A stretch of DNA of 40,940 nt, from positions 1-40,940 of the forward strand of contig DYBL01000068.1 of assembly GCA_019418625.1 (NCBI GenBank), written 5' to 3'. The translations under genes were made by a program, and so were the position numbers. This document shows, in pieces, positions 23,099 through 31,099 of this stretch. Within the stretch, counting starts at the first letter, position 1. Each line of letters starts with the position of its first letter. The stretch comes from Clostridiales bacterium. Its GTDB lineage: Bacteria; Bacillota; Clostridia; Oscillospirales; Oscillospiraceae. The notes beneath the pieces are model-generated. The model made no database searches. It was not told where the DNA came from and worked only from the letters and a program-made list of their open reading frames with translations.

Positions 23099-23329
23099 AT
23101 GGGAACAAAAGCCAATTTGCAGGAGCTGTTTTTGCTGCGGGCCCGGCAGGAGCGCTTGCCGGTGACGCTGTTTTTGATGAACGGCTTCCAGATGCGGGGG
23201 GTCATCACGGGCTACGACGCCTTTGTGGTGGTGCTGGACTCCGACGGCCGCCAGCAGATCATTTACAAGCACGCCATCTCCACCATCGCACCGGGCCGGC
23301 CGGTGGATCTGGGGGAGACGGCGGGATAA
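23099..23329 (+). CDS. hfq: RNA chaperone Hfq
   Basis: 76 residues, a bare Sm-like core with no long acidic tail, as usual in Clostridia. The Sm1 part includes LPVTLFLMNGFQMRGVITGYD and the Sm2 part is IIYKHAIST (55-62), the canonical YKHA signature. It forms a hexameric ring that binds sRNAs and A-rich mRNA. Its start has GAAGGAG upstream. A 60-base gap separates it from miaA, the largest in the operon, and no clear promoter is visible there. It sits in the expected place after miaA. Confidence 0.96.
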   Translation: MGTKANLQELFLLRARQERLPVTLFLMNGFQMRGVITGYDAFVVVLDSDGRQQIIYKHAISTIAPGRPVDLGETAG

Positions 23330-23363
23330 CCGGGCGCCGGTGGATGGCGCCGTAAGGAGAGCC

Positions 23364-24629
23364 ATGAAAGAGAGCGCACTTGGAACAAAACTATTGATGC
23401 TGGCGGTGACGGTCTGCGTCTTGAGCTACTTCGCCGTCCAGGGACTGGAGTACTTATCCGATCCCCTCACCACCACCCTGGCCTATGAGTACCAGGTGGA
23501 GGAGACCGTGGATCTGACGGGGTATGTAGTGCGGCAGGAGACGGTGCTGCCGGACGAGGCCAGCGGCCTTTTGCAGCTGCAAAGGGCCGAGGGCGAGCGG
23601 GTCAGCGCCGGGGGCACAGTGGCACTGGTGTATGCGGACCAGGCGTCGCTGGACCGGCAGAAGGAGATCGAGGAGCTGACCGGGCGGCTGGAGCAGCTGC
23701 AGTTTGCCCAGGAGGCGGCGCTGTCGTCGGATGTGACGGTGAAGCTGGACGCCCAGATCCTCCAGAGCCTGCTGGACTACCGCGCCAGCGTCACCGCCAA
23801 CCGCCTGGACAAGGCGGAAGAGTATGAGACGAATCTTCGGTCCCTGGTGCTCAAGCGGGACTATACCTACACGGGCACGGAGGACCTGAGCGGGCAGATC
23901 AGCGACCTGCAGTCCCAGATCAAGACCCTGCGGGCCCAGGCGGCCTCCTCCGTGCGGCGGATCACGGCGCCCTTTTCCGGCATTTATTCCGCCGTGGTGG
24001 ACGGGTATGAGACCGTGCTCACGCCGGAGGGCCTGGCGGCGCTGACGCCCTCGGCCCTCAGCGCCGTCAAGGCCGACGAGGCCGCCGCGTCCAACCAGGT
24101 GGGCAAGCTCATCGAAGGGGACGCGTGGTACTATGCGGCCGCGGTGAGTACAGAGCAGGCGGCAGAGCTGGAAGAGGCCGGCACGCTGACCCTGCGCTTT
24201 TCCAAGGGCGTGGAGCGGGACCTGGAGGTAACGGTGTACGCCGTGGGACCGGAGGAGAACGGCAAGGCCGTGGTGGTGTTCCGGGGCACGAAGAACCTTC
24301 CTCAGCTGACGCTGCTGCGTGAGCAGAGCGCTCAGATCATACGGGAGACCGCCTCCGGCATCCGCATCCCCCAGGAGGCTCTGCGGGCCGCCAACATCAC
24401 AGTGGACGAGGAGGGCGGCCGCACGCAGCAGGAGGCCCTGGGCGTTTACTGCGTGGTGGGCATGGAGGCCCGGTTCAAGCCGGTGGAGGTGGTGTACCGG
24501 GGCGAGAGCTTCGTGCTGGTGCGCTCCACGGCCCAGTCCAACCAGGAAAAGCTCCGGCTGCGTCCGGGAGACGAGGTCATCATCAGTGCAAACGATCTCT
24601 ACGACGGGAAAGTCGTTGGAAAAAACTAA
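23364..24629 (+). CDS. HlyD-like membrane-fusion/adaptor protein
   Basis: 421 residues from the ATG at 23364 (TAAGGAGA upstream). One N-terminal membrane helix (about 8-28) anchors an extracytoplasmic protein. A half-lipoyl segment (GLLQLQRAEGERVSAGGTVALVY) is followed by a coiled coil (about 90-190, ELTGRLEQLQFAQEA then DLSGQISDLQSQIKTL), the second half-lipoyl (RRITAPFSGIYSAVVDGYE) and a beta-barrel-like C-terminus. This is the HlyD/RND adaptor architecture, but no transporter is encoded nearby. Its place just before yggS, sepF and divIVA suggests a link to envelope or septum biology (inference). Confidence 0.82.
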   Translation: MKESALGTKLLMLAVTVCVLSYFAVQGLEYLSDPLTTTLAYEYQVEETVDLTGYVVRQETVLPDEASGLLQLQRAEGERVSAGGTVALVYADQASLDRQKEIEELTGRLEQLQFAQEAALSSDVTVKLDAQILQSLLDYRASVTANRLDKAEEYETNLRSLVLKRDYTYTGTEDLSGQISDLQSQIKTLRAQAASSVRRITAPFSGIYSAVVDGYETVLTPEGLAALTPSALSAVKADEAAASNQVGKLIEGDAWYYAAAVSTEQAAELEEAGTLTLRFSKGVERDLEVTVYAVGPEENGKAVVVFRGTKNLPQLTLLREQSAQIIRETASGIRIPQEALRAANITVDEEGGRTQQEALGVYCVVGMEARFKPVEVVYRGESFVLVRSTAQSNQEKLRLRPGDEVIISANDLYDGKVVGKN

Positions 24630-24653
24630 AATTTTAGAAAGAAGTTGGAAAGT

Positions 24654-25349
24654 ATGTCCATTGCGGAAAATATCGCACAGGTGCGCGCACACATGGCCGA
24701 GGCCTGCCGCCAGGCGGGCCGCGCGCCGGAGGAAGTGACGCTGGTGGGCGCCAGCAAGATGAACGACGCCCAGGCCTGCCGGGACGCCATCGCCGCCGGC
24801 ATCGACGCCCTGGGAGAGAACCGGGTCCAGGAGATGACCGCCAAGCTCTCGGAAAACGCCTACGACGGCGCGCCGCTGCACTTCATCGGCCACCTCCAGC
24901 GCAATAAGGTCAAGCAGGTGGTGGGCAAGGTGGCCCTCATCCAGTCCGTTGGCTCCATCGAGCTGCTGGACGAGATCGAAAAGGTGGCCGCCGCCCGGGA
25001 TCTGGTGCAGGATATTTTGCTGGAGGTGAACATCGGCGGCGAGGAGGCCAAAAGCGGCTTTGCGCCCGGGGATGTGTTCGCCGCGGCGGAGCACGCTTTG
25101 GACTGCCCCCACGTGCGGGTGCAGGGCCTCATGACCATTCCTCCCGCCGACGCCGACCGGGAGACGAATATGCGGTATTTTCAGGAAGTACGGGCGCTTT
25201 ATGTTGACATCAATGCAAAATTGTTCCATAATGAGCTAAAGTGCCTCTCCATGGGCATGAGCGCCGACTATGCCGACGCCATCGCCTGCGGCTCCACCAT
25301 GGTGCGGGTGGGCACCGCCATCTTCGGCAAGCGCAATTATAATATCTGA
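24654..25349 (+). CDS. PLP-binding YggS/YlmE family protein
   Basis: 231 residues from the ATG at 24654; an in-frame TTG nine bases earlier is possible. PLP-binding Lys35 lies in VGASKMND; GENRVQEM, HFIGHLQRNKVKQVV, VNIGGEEAKSGF and LSMGMSADYADAIACGSTMVRVGTAIFG are the family blocks. YggS/YlmE/PLPBP proteins buffer pyridoxal phosphate and affect amino-acid homeostasis; no catalytic activity is established. The family's usual neighbour in Gram-positives is sepF, as here. Confidence 0.94.
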   Translation: MSIAENIAQVRAHMAEACRQAGRAPEEVTLVGASKMNDAQACRDAIAAGIDALGENRVQEMTAKLSENAYDGAPLHFIGHLQRNKVKQVVGKVALIQSVGSIELLDEIEKVAAARDLVQDILLEVNIGGEEAKSGFAPGDVFAAAEHALDCPHVRVQGLMTIPPADADRETNMRYFQEVRALYVDINAKLFHNELKCLSMGMSADYADAIACGSTMVRVGTAIFGKRNYNI

Positions 25350-25372
25350 ACACTCCCACAGGAGGTTTTGCC

Positions 25373-25810
25373 ATGAGCATCATTGATGAATTGAAAAAAT
25401 GGACCCATCCCTATGAGGATGAGGACGAGGAGTTCGACGAGTTCGAGGATATGCCCCGCCGGGAAACGGCCTTTGAAGACCGCAAGGCCAAGGCGGAGGA
25501 GCGGCGCAACAAGGTGGTCAATATCCACGCCACCACCCAGCTGAAGGTGGTGCTGGTGAAGCCCGAGCGGTTTGAAAACGCCTCGGAGATCGCCGACCAT
25601 CTCAAGGACAAGCGCACGGTGGTACTGAATCTGGAGTCCACCAACAAGGATATTGCCCGGCGGCTGATCGACTTCCTCTCCGGCGTTGCCTATGCCGGCG
25701 AGGGCAAGATCAAGAAGGTGGCCGCCAACACGTACATCATCACGCCCTACCATGTGGACATCGAGGGCGATCTGATCGACGAGCTGGAAAACAACGGCCT
25801 TTATTTCTAA
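25373..25810 (+). CDS. sepF: Cell division protein SepF
   Basis: 145 residues. A short N-terminal amphipathic stretch (MSIIDELKKWTHPYEDEDEE, membrane-targeting in this family), an acidic/charged linker and a C-terminal SepF domain (about 55-145) with VVLVKPERFENASEIADHL, VVLNLE and the RRLIDFLSGVAYA helix. SepF bundles FtsZ filaments and tethers them to the membrane at the septum. GGAGG precedes the ATG. It lies between yggS and divIVA, the conserved ylm-type cluster order. Confidence 0.95.
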   Translation: MSIIDELKKWTHPYEDEDEEFDEFEDMPRRETAFEDRKAKAEERRNKVVNIHATTQLKVVLVKPERFENASEIADHLKDKRTVVLNLESTNKDIARRLIDFLSGVAYAGEGKIKKVAANTYIITPYHVDIEGDLIDELENNGLYF

Positions 25811-25837
25811 AATGAAGAGAACGGGGGATTTTGGGCT

Positions 25838-26584
25838 ATGCTGACACCGCAGGAAGTTTCCACCCATGCCTTCACCAAGGCGGTCATGGGCGGGTATAAT
25901 ATGGCCATGGTGGACGAGTTTTTGGACGAGCTCACCGACGATTACACCGCATTGTACAAGGAAAACGCCGCACTCAAGGCGAAGATGAAGGTGCTGGTGG
26001 AGAAGGTGGAGGACTACCGGGCCACGGAGGACTCCATGCGCGCCACGCTGCTCACCGCCCAGAAGATGGCCGATTCCATCGTGCGGGAAGCGGAGGCCAA
26101 GCGGGACGAGCTTCTGGCCCAGGCAGAGGCCCAGGCCCAGGAGAAGATCGCCAGCCTGCGCCGTCAGCTGGCTGAGGCGGAGGACCGCCTGCGCCAGGGA
26201 CAGCAGCAGCTGAGTCAGTTCATCGCCGACAGCCGCGCCGTGTGCGCCAAGGAGCTGGCCTTTTTGGAACAGCTCCCCCAGCTGCCGCCGGAGCAGGCCG
26301 TGTCCGCGGAAGAGGTGCGGGACGAGGCCCAGGAGATCGGCGAGACGGTGATGGCCGCCTTTGCCGCCCAGCAGGTGGAGACGCCCGCCCAGCCGGAGCC
26401 CCAGGCAGCGGCGGAGCCTGCCGCGCCCGCCCAGCCGGAGCCGGAGATCCAGCATGTGGACTATCCCGAGGGCGATCCCTTTGCCCCCCAGGCGGAGGAG
26501 GAAGAAGAGCCTGTCTCCGAGCCCACCCGCCGCATCAACCTCAGCGATCTGAAGTTCGGCCGCAATTACAAGGGCGACCGTTGA
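25838..26584 (+). CDS. DivIVA-family polar/septal coiled-coil protein
   Basis: 248 residues. The N-terminal DivIVA domain has LTPQEVSTHAFTKAVMGGYN and VDEFLDELTDDY, the membrane-curvature binding module with its typical GYNxxxVDEFLD. A long coiled coil follows (about 38-150), then a Pro/Ala/Glu-rich tail and a C-terminal RRINLSDLKFGRNYKG segment. It marks septa and poles and recruits division or envelope factors. Last gene of the operon, closed by a strong terminator. Confidence 0.92.
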   Translation: MLTPQEVSTHAFTKAVMGGYNMAMVDEFLDELTDDYTALYKENAALKAKMKVLVEKVEDYRATEDSMRATLLTAQKMADSIVREAEAKRDELLAQAEAQAQEKIASLRRQLAEAEDRLRQGQQQLSQFIADSRAVCAKELAFLEQLPQLPPEQAVSAEEVRDEAQEIGETVMAAFAAQQVETPAQPEPQAAAEPAAPAQPEPEIQHVDYPEGDPFAPQAEEEEEPVSEPTRRINLSDLKFGRNYKGDR

Positions 26585-26589
26585 TTTTG

Positions 26590-26622
26590 AAAAACGGCTC
26601 ATGATCCATGAGCCGTTTTTTT
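26590..26622 (+). terminator. Terminator of the mutS-divIVA operon
   Basis: A 14-bp perfect stem (26590-26603 with 26607-26620) with T-rich 3' arm running to 26622. It begins six bases after the divIVA stop codon and ends just before the next ribosome site. Confidence 0.93.
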
Positions 26623-26640
26623 CATAAAGGAGGCAGCGTC

Positions 26641-27522
26641 ATGGCAAGACATGCGCCCATCGTGGCGTTTTTGTACGACTTTGACAAGACCCTTTGCACC
26701 ACGGATATGGAGGACTATGCCTTTATCCCGTCTCTGGGTATGACGCCGGCGGAGTTCTGGGCCAAGGCCAACCACTTCGGCCGCAGCAACCGGGTGGACG
26801 GCATCCTGGCCTATATGTACACCATGCTGCGCGAGTCTGCGGCGCGGAAGCTTCCCTTCACCCGCGCAGACCTGGTGGAGATGGGCCGGGGCATCGTGCT
26901 CTTCCCCGGCGTGGAGGACTGGTTTGAGCGCATCAATGCCTTCGGGCGCAGCCAGGGCGTCACCGTGGAGCACTATGTCATCTCCTCCGGACTGCGGGAG
27001 ATCATCGAGGGCTCCGCCATCTCCGGCGCCTTCAAGGAGATCTACGCCAGCGAGTTCTATTACGACGAGACGGGCGCGCCCGTGTGGCCCAAGCTGACGG
27101 TCAATTTCACCGCCAAGACCCAGTTCGTCTACCGGATCAACAAGGGCGTGCTGGACGTGTCCGACGACAAGACCCTGAACGACTCCATGCCCGACGACAG
27201 CAAGCGGGTGCCGTTTACCAACATGGTATACATCGGCGACGGCCTTTCCGACGTGCCCTGCATGAAGATGATGCGCTCCTACGGCGGCCAGGCCATTGCC
27301 GTCTACCAGGAGAGCAACCGCTCGGGCGTGGAGGACCTTCTGGCCAAGGGGCGGGTGGATTTCATCTTCCCGGCGGACTACTCCCAGGGCACCGCCCTGG
27401 AGGCTGCGGTGCAGGACATCATCCGCAAAATGGCCGTGTGCGACCGGCTCACGGAGCGCAACATGAGCCAGCTGCGCTCCATCGGCGGGGACGTGCTGCC
27501 CGATCAGGTGGGCCTTTTCTGA
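26641..27522 (+). CDS. HAD-superfamily phosphatase
   Basis: 293 residues from the ATG at 26641 (AAAGGAGG upstream); a longer frame begins inside the terminator and is rejected. Motif I is YDFDKTL (nucleophile Asp13, Asp15), motif II is ISSG near residue 120, and motif IV is YIGDGLSDVPCM. The cap region with NHFGRSNRVDGILAYMY is of the phosphoserine-phosphatase-like C1 type. Substrate unknown. It is the only gene between the divIVA terminator and its own terminator; its promoter is not obvious and may lie within the operon end or be absent (read-through). Confidence 0.85.
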   Translation: MARHAPIVAFLYDFDKTLCTTDMEDYAFIPSLGMTPAEFWAKANHFGRSNRVDGILAYMYTMLRESAARKLPFTRADLVEMGRGIVLFPGVEDWFERINAFGRSQGVTVEHYVISSGLREIIEGSAISGAFKEIYASEFYYDETGAPVWPKLTVNFTAKTQFVYRINKGVLDVSDDKTLNDSMPDDSKRVPFTNMVYIGDGLSDVPCMKMMRSYGGQAIAVYQESNRSGVEDLLAKGRVDFIFPADYSQGTALEAAVQDIIRKMAVCDRLTERNMSQLRSIGGDVLPDQVGLF

Positions 27523-27554
27523 GAGAACGGCCCCTGCGGCCTGCCATGCGGTGG

Positions 27555-27598
27555 AAAAAACCGGCGCTTCTTGAAAAAGAGGTGCCGGTTTTTCTTTA
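27555..27598 (+). terminator. Terminator of the HAD gene
   Basis: AAAAACCGGC (27556-27565) pairs with GCCGGTTTTT (27584-27593), extended inward by CTTCTT/AAGAGG with one mismatch, followed by a T-rich stretch. Confidence 0.85.
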
Positions 27599-27623
27599 CT
27601 TTTCGTAGCCTTTTTGCTAAACT
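27595..27623 (+). promoter_or_regulatory. Probable promoter of the XRE-MBOAT-SGNH operon
   Basis: TTTACT (27595-27600) and TAAACT (27618-27623) are spaced 17 bases, about 74 bases before the XRE start. Modest consensus match. Confidence 0.42.
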
Positions 27624-27696
27624 ATACCCTGCGTATTTTCGGCGCCCCGGGCGCTGTGTGTGATGTTGGAAAAATCCCTTTATAAGGAGAGAGATC

Positions 27697-28389
27697 ATGG
27701 CTTCCACCACTGAATTTTCCCGTACATTGTCTTTGCTGCGGCAGGAGCGCGGCGTGTCCCAGCGGACGGCCGCCGCAGACCTTGGCATCTCCCAGGCCCT
27801 GCTGAGCCACTACGAAAACGGCATCCGGGAGCCGGGCCTTGCCTTCGTGGTGCGGGCGTGCGACTATTACCACGTCTCCGCGGACTTCATCCTGGGCCGG
27901 ACCCTTTCCAGAGAGGGCAACATGCTCTCCGAGCAGGAGATCCTCTCCGCCGCGGACGAGGGCAATGTGCTCCAGGGCAGCGTGCTGGCCACGCTGCAAA
28001 GCAAGCTCCTCTCCGGCGCGGTGGGCGTGCTGTTCGGCCTTCTGGGCAAGCTGGGGGACAAGGCCGCCATCAATGCCGCCGCGGCGTATCTGGGCAGCGC
28101 CGTCTATCAGATCTACCGGCACCTCTACCGTGCCGCCGGGGCCAACGAGGCCTACTTTGCCCTGGACCCGGCCGCCTGCACCATGGGCACTGCCGACGCG
28201 GACATGAAGGTGTCCGAGGTGCGCTATGCCCGGGCCATGCGCCTTTGCCAGAGCCAGAAAAAGGCCTTCCCGGACCTCTCGCCCGAGGCACTGACCAACG
28301 GCTACCCCGGCCGCTGCCAGAGCCTGACCCAGGTACTCAGCACCGCCGACGCGCGCCTTTGCGCCCTGGCGGACAAGCAGGAGAAATAA
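27697..28389 (+). CDS. XRE-family regulator with a 165-residue C-terminal domain
   Basis: 230 residues. The N-terminal HTH_3 (about 8-68) contains LRQERGVSQRTAAADLGISQ and LLSHYENGIREPGLAFVV, and ends YYHVSADFILGRT. The C-terminal part is mainly helical, with a hydrophobic Ala/Gly/Leu-rich patch (KLLSGAVGVLFGLLGKLGD) and an amphipathic remainder; I recognise no ligand-binding fold in it. It starts with AAGGAGAGAG upstream and ends one base before the MBOAT gene, so it is co-transcribed and probably controls this operon. Confidence 0.85.
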   Translation: MASTTEFSRTLSLLRQERGVSQRTAAADLGISQALLSHYENGIREPGLAFVVRACDYYHVSADFILGRTLSREGNMLSEQEILSAADEGNVLQGSVLATLQSKLLSGAVGVLFGLLGKLGDKAAINAAAAYLGSAVYQIYRHLYRAAGANEAYFALDPAACTMGTADADMKVSEVRYARAMRLCQSQKKAFPDLSPEALTNGYPGRCQSLTQVLSTADARLCALADKQEK

Positions 28390-28390
28390 C

Positions 28391-29824
28391 ATGAGCTTTC
28401 AGTCCCTTTCGTTTCTGGCATTTCTGGCCCTGACTGCCGGCGCGTGCACGGCCCTGCGCCGATGCAGCCTCCCGGCCGGGCGGGCGGCGCTGAGCGCGGC
28501 ATGCCTTATATTCTACCTCAGCGGAGGAGGCTGGGCGGCCTTTGCCGTGCTGTGCGCCGGGTGCGCTGTGACGGCACTGGCGGCCCGTGCCATGGGCCAT
28601 GGGGCCGGTGCCGCCCGGCGGCGGATCTTTGCGGCCGGCTCTTTGTACCACGTGGCCGTGCTGCTGGCGTTCAAGTACACGGGCTTTTTCACCGGCGGCG
28701 CCCTTTCCATTGGCTGGGCGCCTCTGGGACTGAGCTTTTTCACCTTCCAGCAGCTGTGGCTTCTGCGGGAGGTGTACATGGGCCGGTTCACCCTGCAAGG
28801 TCCCTGGGATCTGGCCCTGGCGTCGTTCTTTTTCCCCACGGTCACCTCCGGGCCCATTCTGCGTCCGGAGGCCATCTTCCCCCAGCTGGAGTCGGACGCT
28901 TTCCTGCGGCCTGACTGGACCGATGCGGCGGCGGGGCTTTACGGCATCTGCTGCGGCACGGCGAAGAAGGTGCTGCTGGCGGATCCCCTGGGCGCCGTGG
29001 TGAAAAGCGGCTGGAGCGATCTTGCGGCCCTGAGCGCCACGGACGCGTGGCTGGTGATCCTGGGCTACACCATGCAGCTCTACTTTGACTTTTCCGGCTA
29101 CTGCGACATTGCCGCCGGCGCCGCCCGGCTGCTGGGGGTGCGTCTGCCGCTGAACTTCGACTCTCCGTACCGGAGCCTTTCCGTGGGGGAGTTCTGGAAG
29201 CGCTGGCACATGACCCTCACCACCTTCTTGCGGGAGAACGTCTACTTTCCTTTGGGCGGCAGCCGGCGGGGGGCCTGGCGGACATACCGCAACATTTTGA
29301 TCGTGTATCTCGTCAGCGGCTTCTGGCACGGTGCCGGATGGACGTTTTTGGCGTGGGGCGCCCTCCACGGCCTGGCCCAGATCGCCGAGCGGGCCTGGGG
29401 CGGCGGTCGGGCGCGTCTGCCGGCGTGGCTCCAGTGGGCGCTGACATTTTTGTTCGTGAATGTTGCCTGGGTGTTTTTCCGGGCCCCGTCGGTGTCCGAC
29501 GCCCTGACGCTTTTGGCCACGGCGTGCACGGGCACGGTGTCCCTGTCCGGCACGTGGCTCATGGAGGGGGCCTTTGAACGGGAGACTGCCGCCATTGAGT
29601 TGCTGGTACCGGCTCTGGAGAGCGCCTGGCTCGCCTGGGGAAAGGCGATCGTGCTCTACGGCGCGGCCTGCGCCGCGGCGCTGCTGCCCCGCCGAAGTGC
29701 CGCCCGGCGCATGGAGGATTTTGTACCTCCCTCTGCGTGGCGCACGGCGCTGCTGGCCCTGGCGGCGCTTTGGGCGGTGCTGTCCTTTACGGGCATCACG
29801 ACCTTCATCTATTCCAATTTTTAA
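28391..29824 (+). CDS. MBOAT-family O-acyltransferase (AlgI/DltB-like)
   Basis: A 477-residue polytopic membrane protein. The MBOAT core has the conserved FDFSGYCDIAAGAARLLG, YRSLSVGEFWKRWHMTLTTFLRENVYFPLGGSR and SGFWHGAGWTFLAWGALHG blocks. Catalytic His candidates are His313 (FWHGAG) and His326 (ALHG). AlgI-type proteins move acyl groups across the membrane to a periplasmic or surface acceptor. The partner SGNH-like protein follows 10 bases later. The ribosome site (AGGAG) lies inside the end of the XRE gene. Confidence 0.92.
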   Translation: MSFQSLSFLAFLALTAGACTALRRCSLPAGRAALSAACLIFYLSGGGWAAFAVLCAGCAVTALAARAMGHGAGAARRRIFAAGSLYHVAVLLAFKYTGFFTGGALSIGWAPLGLSFFTFQQLWLLREVYMGRFTLQGPWDLALASFFFPTVTSGPILRPEAIFPQLESDAFLRPDWTDAAAGLYGICCGTAKKVLLADPLGAVVKSGWSDLAALSATDAWLVILGYTMQLYFDFSGYCDIAAGAARLLGVRLPLNFDSPYRSLSVGEFWKRWHMTLTTFLRENVYFPLGGSRRGAWRTYRNILIVYLVSGFWHGAGWTFLAWGALHGLAQIAERAWGGGRARLPAWLQWALTFLFVNVAWVFFRAPSVSDALTLLATACTGTVSLSGTWLMEGAFERETAAIELLVPALESAWLAWGKAIVLYGAACAAALLPRRSAARRMEDFVPPSAWRTALLALAALWAVLSFTGITTFIYSNF

Positions 29825-29834
29825 GGAGGCAGCC

Positions 29835-30932
29835 ATGAAAGCAACTTGCAGACGATGGTTTTGCGGCCTCCTGGCTGGGCTTTTGGCGCTTTTGGGGCTG
29901 TGCGCCGCCGTGGTGTACCGGGTGGACCCCTGCTTTTATTACCGGCTGCCCCAGGAGGGCGGCGCCTTTTTCAACGAGCGGTACCAGGCTGCGGGCATGA
30001 TCCGCAATGTCCGGGCGGACACGGTGCTTCTGGGCACCTCCATGGCCGCCAACTACCGCGCCTCCTGGATCGGCGAGACCTTTGGCGGCACGGGGCTGCG
30101 CATCACCATTCCGGACGGGTACCTCAGCGAATTTGACCAGGCCGTGGAGCTGCTCTTCCGCACCCAGGATCCGCAGAGGGTCATCTTCGGGCTGGATCTG
30201 AACATTCTGGTGCGGGACGAGAGCGGCCTCACCGGTGCCATGCCGGACTATCTCTACAACAAAAACCCTGTGGACGATGTGCGCTATCTTCTCAACAAGG
30301 ACACCCTTTATTACAGTCTCTATACCATCATGACGGAGCTTTGGGGCACGGAGCAGTCCCTGGATGAGGGGTTCACCTGGGGAGAGGGCATCTGGTGGAA
30401 CCACTTGACGGCCCTGGACAATTACGAGCGCCCGGAGCCGGCAGGGGAAACGCTGCCGCCGGACACGTATCTGGACGAGGCGGCGGGGAACCTGGCGGTG
30501 GTGGAGAAGTGGGTAACGGCCCATCCTGACACCCAGTTCGATATCTTTTTCCCCCCTTACAGCATCCTCTTTTGGGACAAGGCCGCCCGCCAGGGCACCA
30601 CGGACGCCATGCTCTCGGCATTGGAGCTGGCGGTGGAGACGCTGGCATCCTATGAAAACGTCCGGATATACGGTTTCTTGCTGGATGAGGACATCGTCAT
30701 GAACCTGGACTACTACTGCGACTATGTCCACCACTCCGGCCAGGTGAGCCGGCTGCTGCTCCGGAAGCTGGCGGCGGATGAGGAGCGGCTGACGGAGGAA
30801 AATATCGGTCCCACGCTGGAAAACTGGCGGGAGACTGTGGTAAACTACGATTATGAGAAATTCTGGGATGAGTCGTTCTGGATCGCCTGGAACGCATCCC
30901 ACAGCGACCTCGTCGGGGCTGCTTCCGCTTGA
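29835..30932 (+). CDS. Membrane-anchored SGNH/AlgJ-like partner of the MBOAT protein
   Basis: 365 residues from the ATG at 29835 (AAGGAGG upstream). One N-terminal membrane helix (about 10-29) anchors an extracytoplasmic domain. VLLGTSMAANY (Ser69) replaces the GDS block of SGNH hydrolases, as in AlgX/AlgJ/DltD relatives. VIFGLDLNIL is the second block, and DYVHHSG (Asp296, His299/300) supplies the Asp-His pair. It would transfer acyl groups from the MBOAT carrier to a polysaccharide or teichoic acid, but the acceptor is unknown. Last gene of the trio. Confidence 0.82.
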   Translation: MKATCRRWFCGLLAGLLALLGLCAAVVYRVDPCFYYRLPQEGGAFFNERYQAAGMIRNVRADTVLLGTSMAANYRASWIGETFGGTGLRITIPDGYLSEFDQAVELLFRTQDPQRVIFGLDLNILVRDESGLTGAMPDYLYNKNPVDDVRYLLNKDTLYYSLYTIMTELWGTEQSLDEGFTWGEGIWWNHLTALDNYERPEPAGETLPPDTYLDEAAGNLAVVEKWVTAHPDTQFDIFFPPYSILFWDKAARQGTTDAMLSALELAVETLASYENVRIYGFLLDEDIVMNLDYYCDYVHHSGQVSRLLLRKLAADEERLTEENIGPTLENWRETVVNYDYEKFWDESFWIAWNASHSDLVGAASA

Positions 30933-30984
30933 CGCAGCTTCCGCCTGACGGCGAGAGCCGCATCCGCGTTCTTGCCCCTCCTCT

Positions 30985-31067
30985 CCCCACCGCACGGCGT
31001 GCGGCGGGGACCCCCGATGGGATTTGATTTTACGGCGCAGCGTGCCGCCCCGCCTGGGGCGGGCGGC
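30985..31067 (+). other. Two GC hairpins before lepA
   Basis: CCGCAC/GTGCGG flanked by CCCC/GGGG (30985-31009) and GCCGCCC/GGGCGGC (31044-31067) lie in the 167-base gap. The first is followed about ten bases on by TTTGATTTT and could be a weak terminator of the MBOAT operon; the second would be in the lepA leader. No clear lepA promoter is visible. Confidence 0.4.
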
Positions 31068-31099
31068 GCGGACTTGCCTTACGGAGGTATCATCGACCT

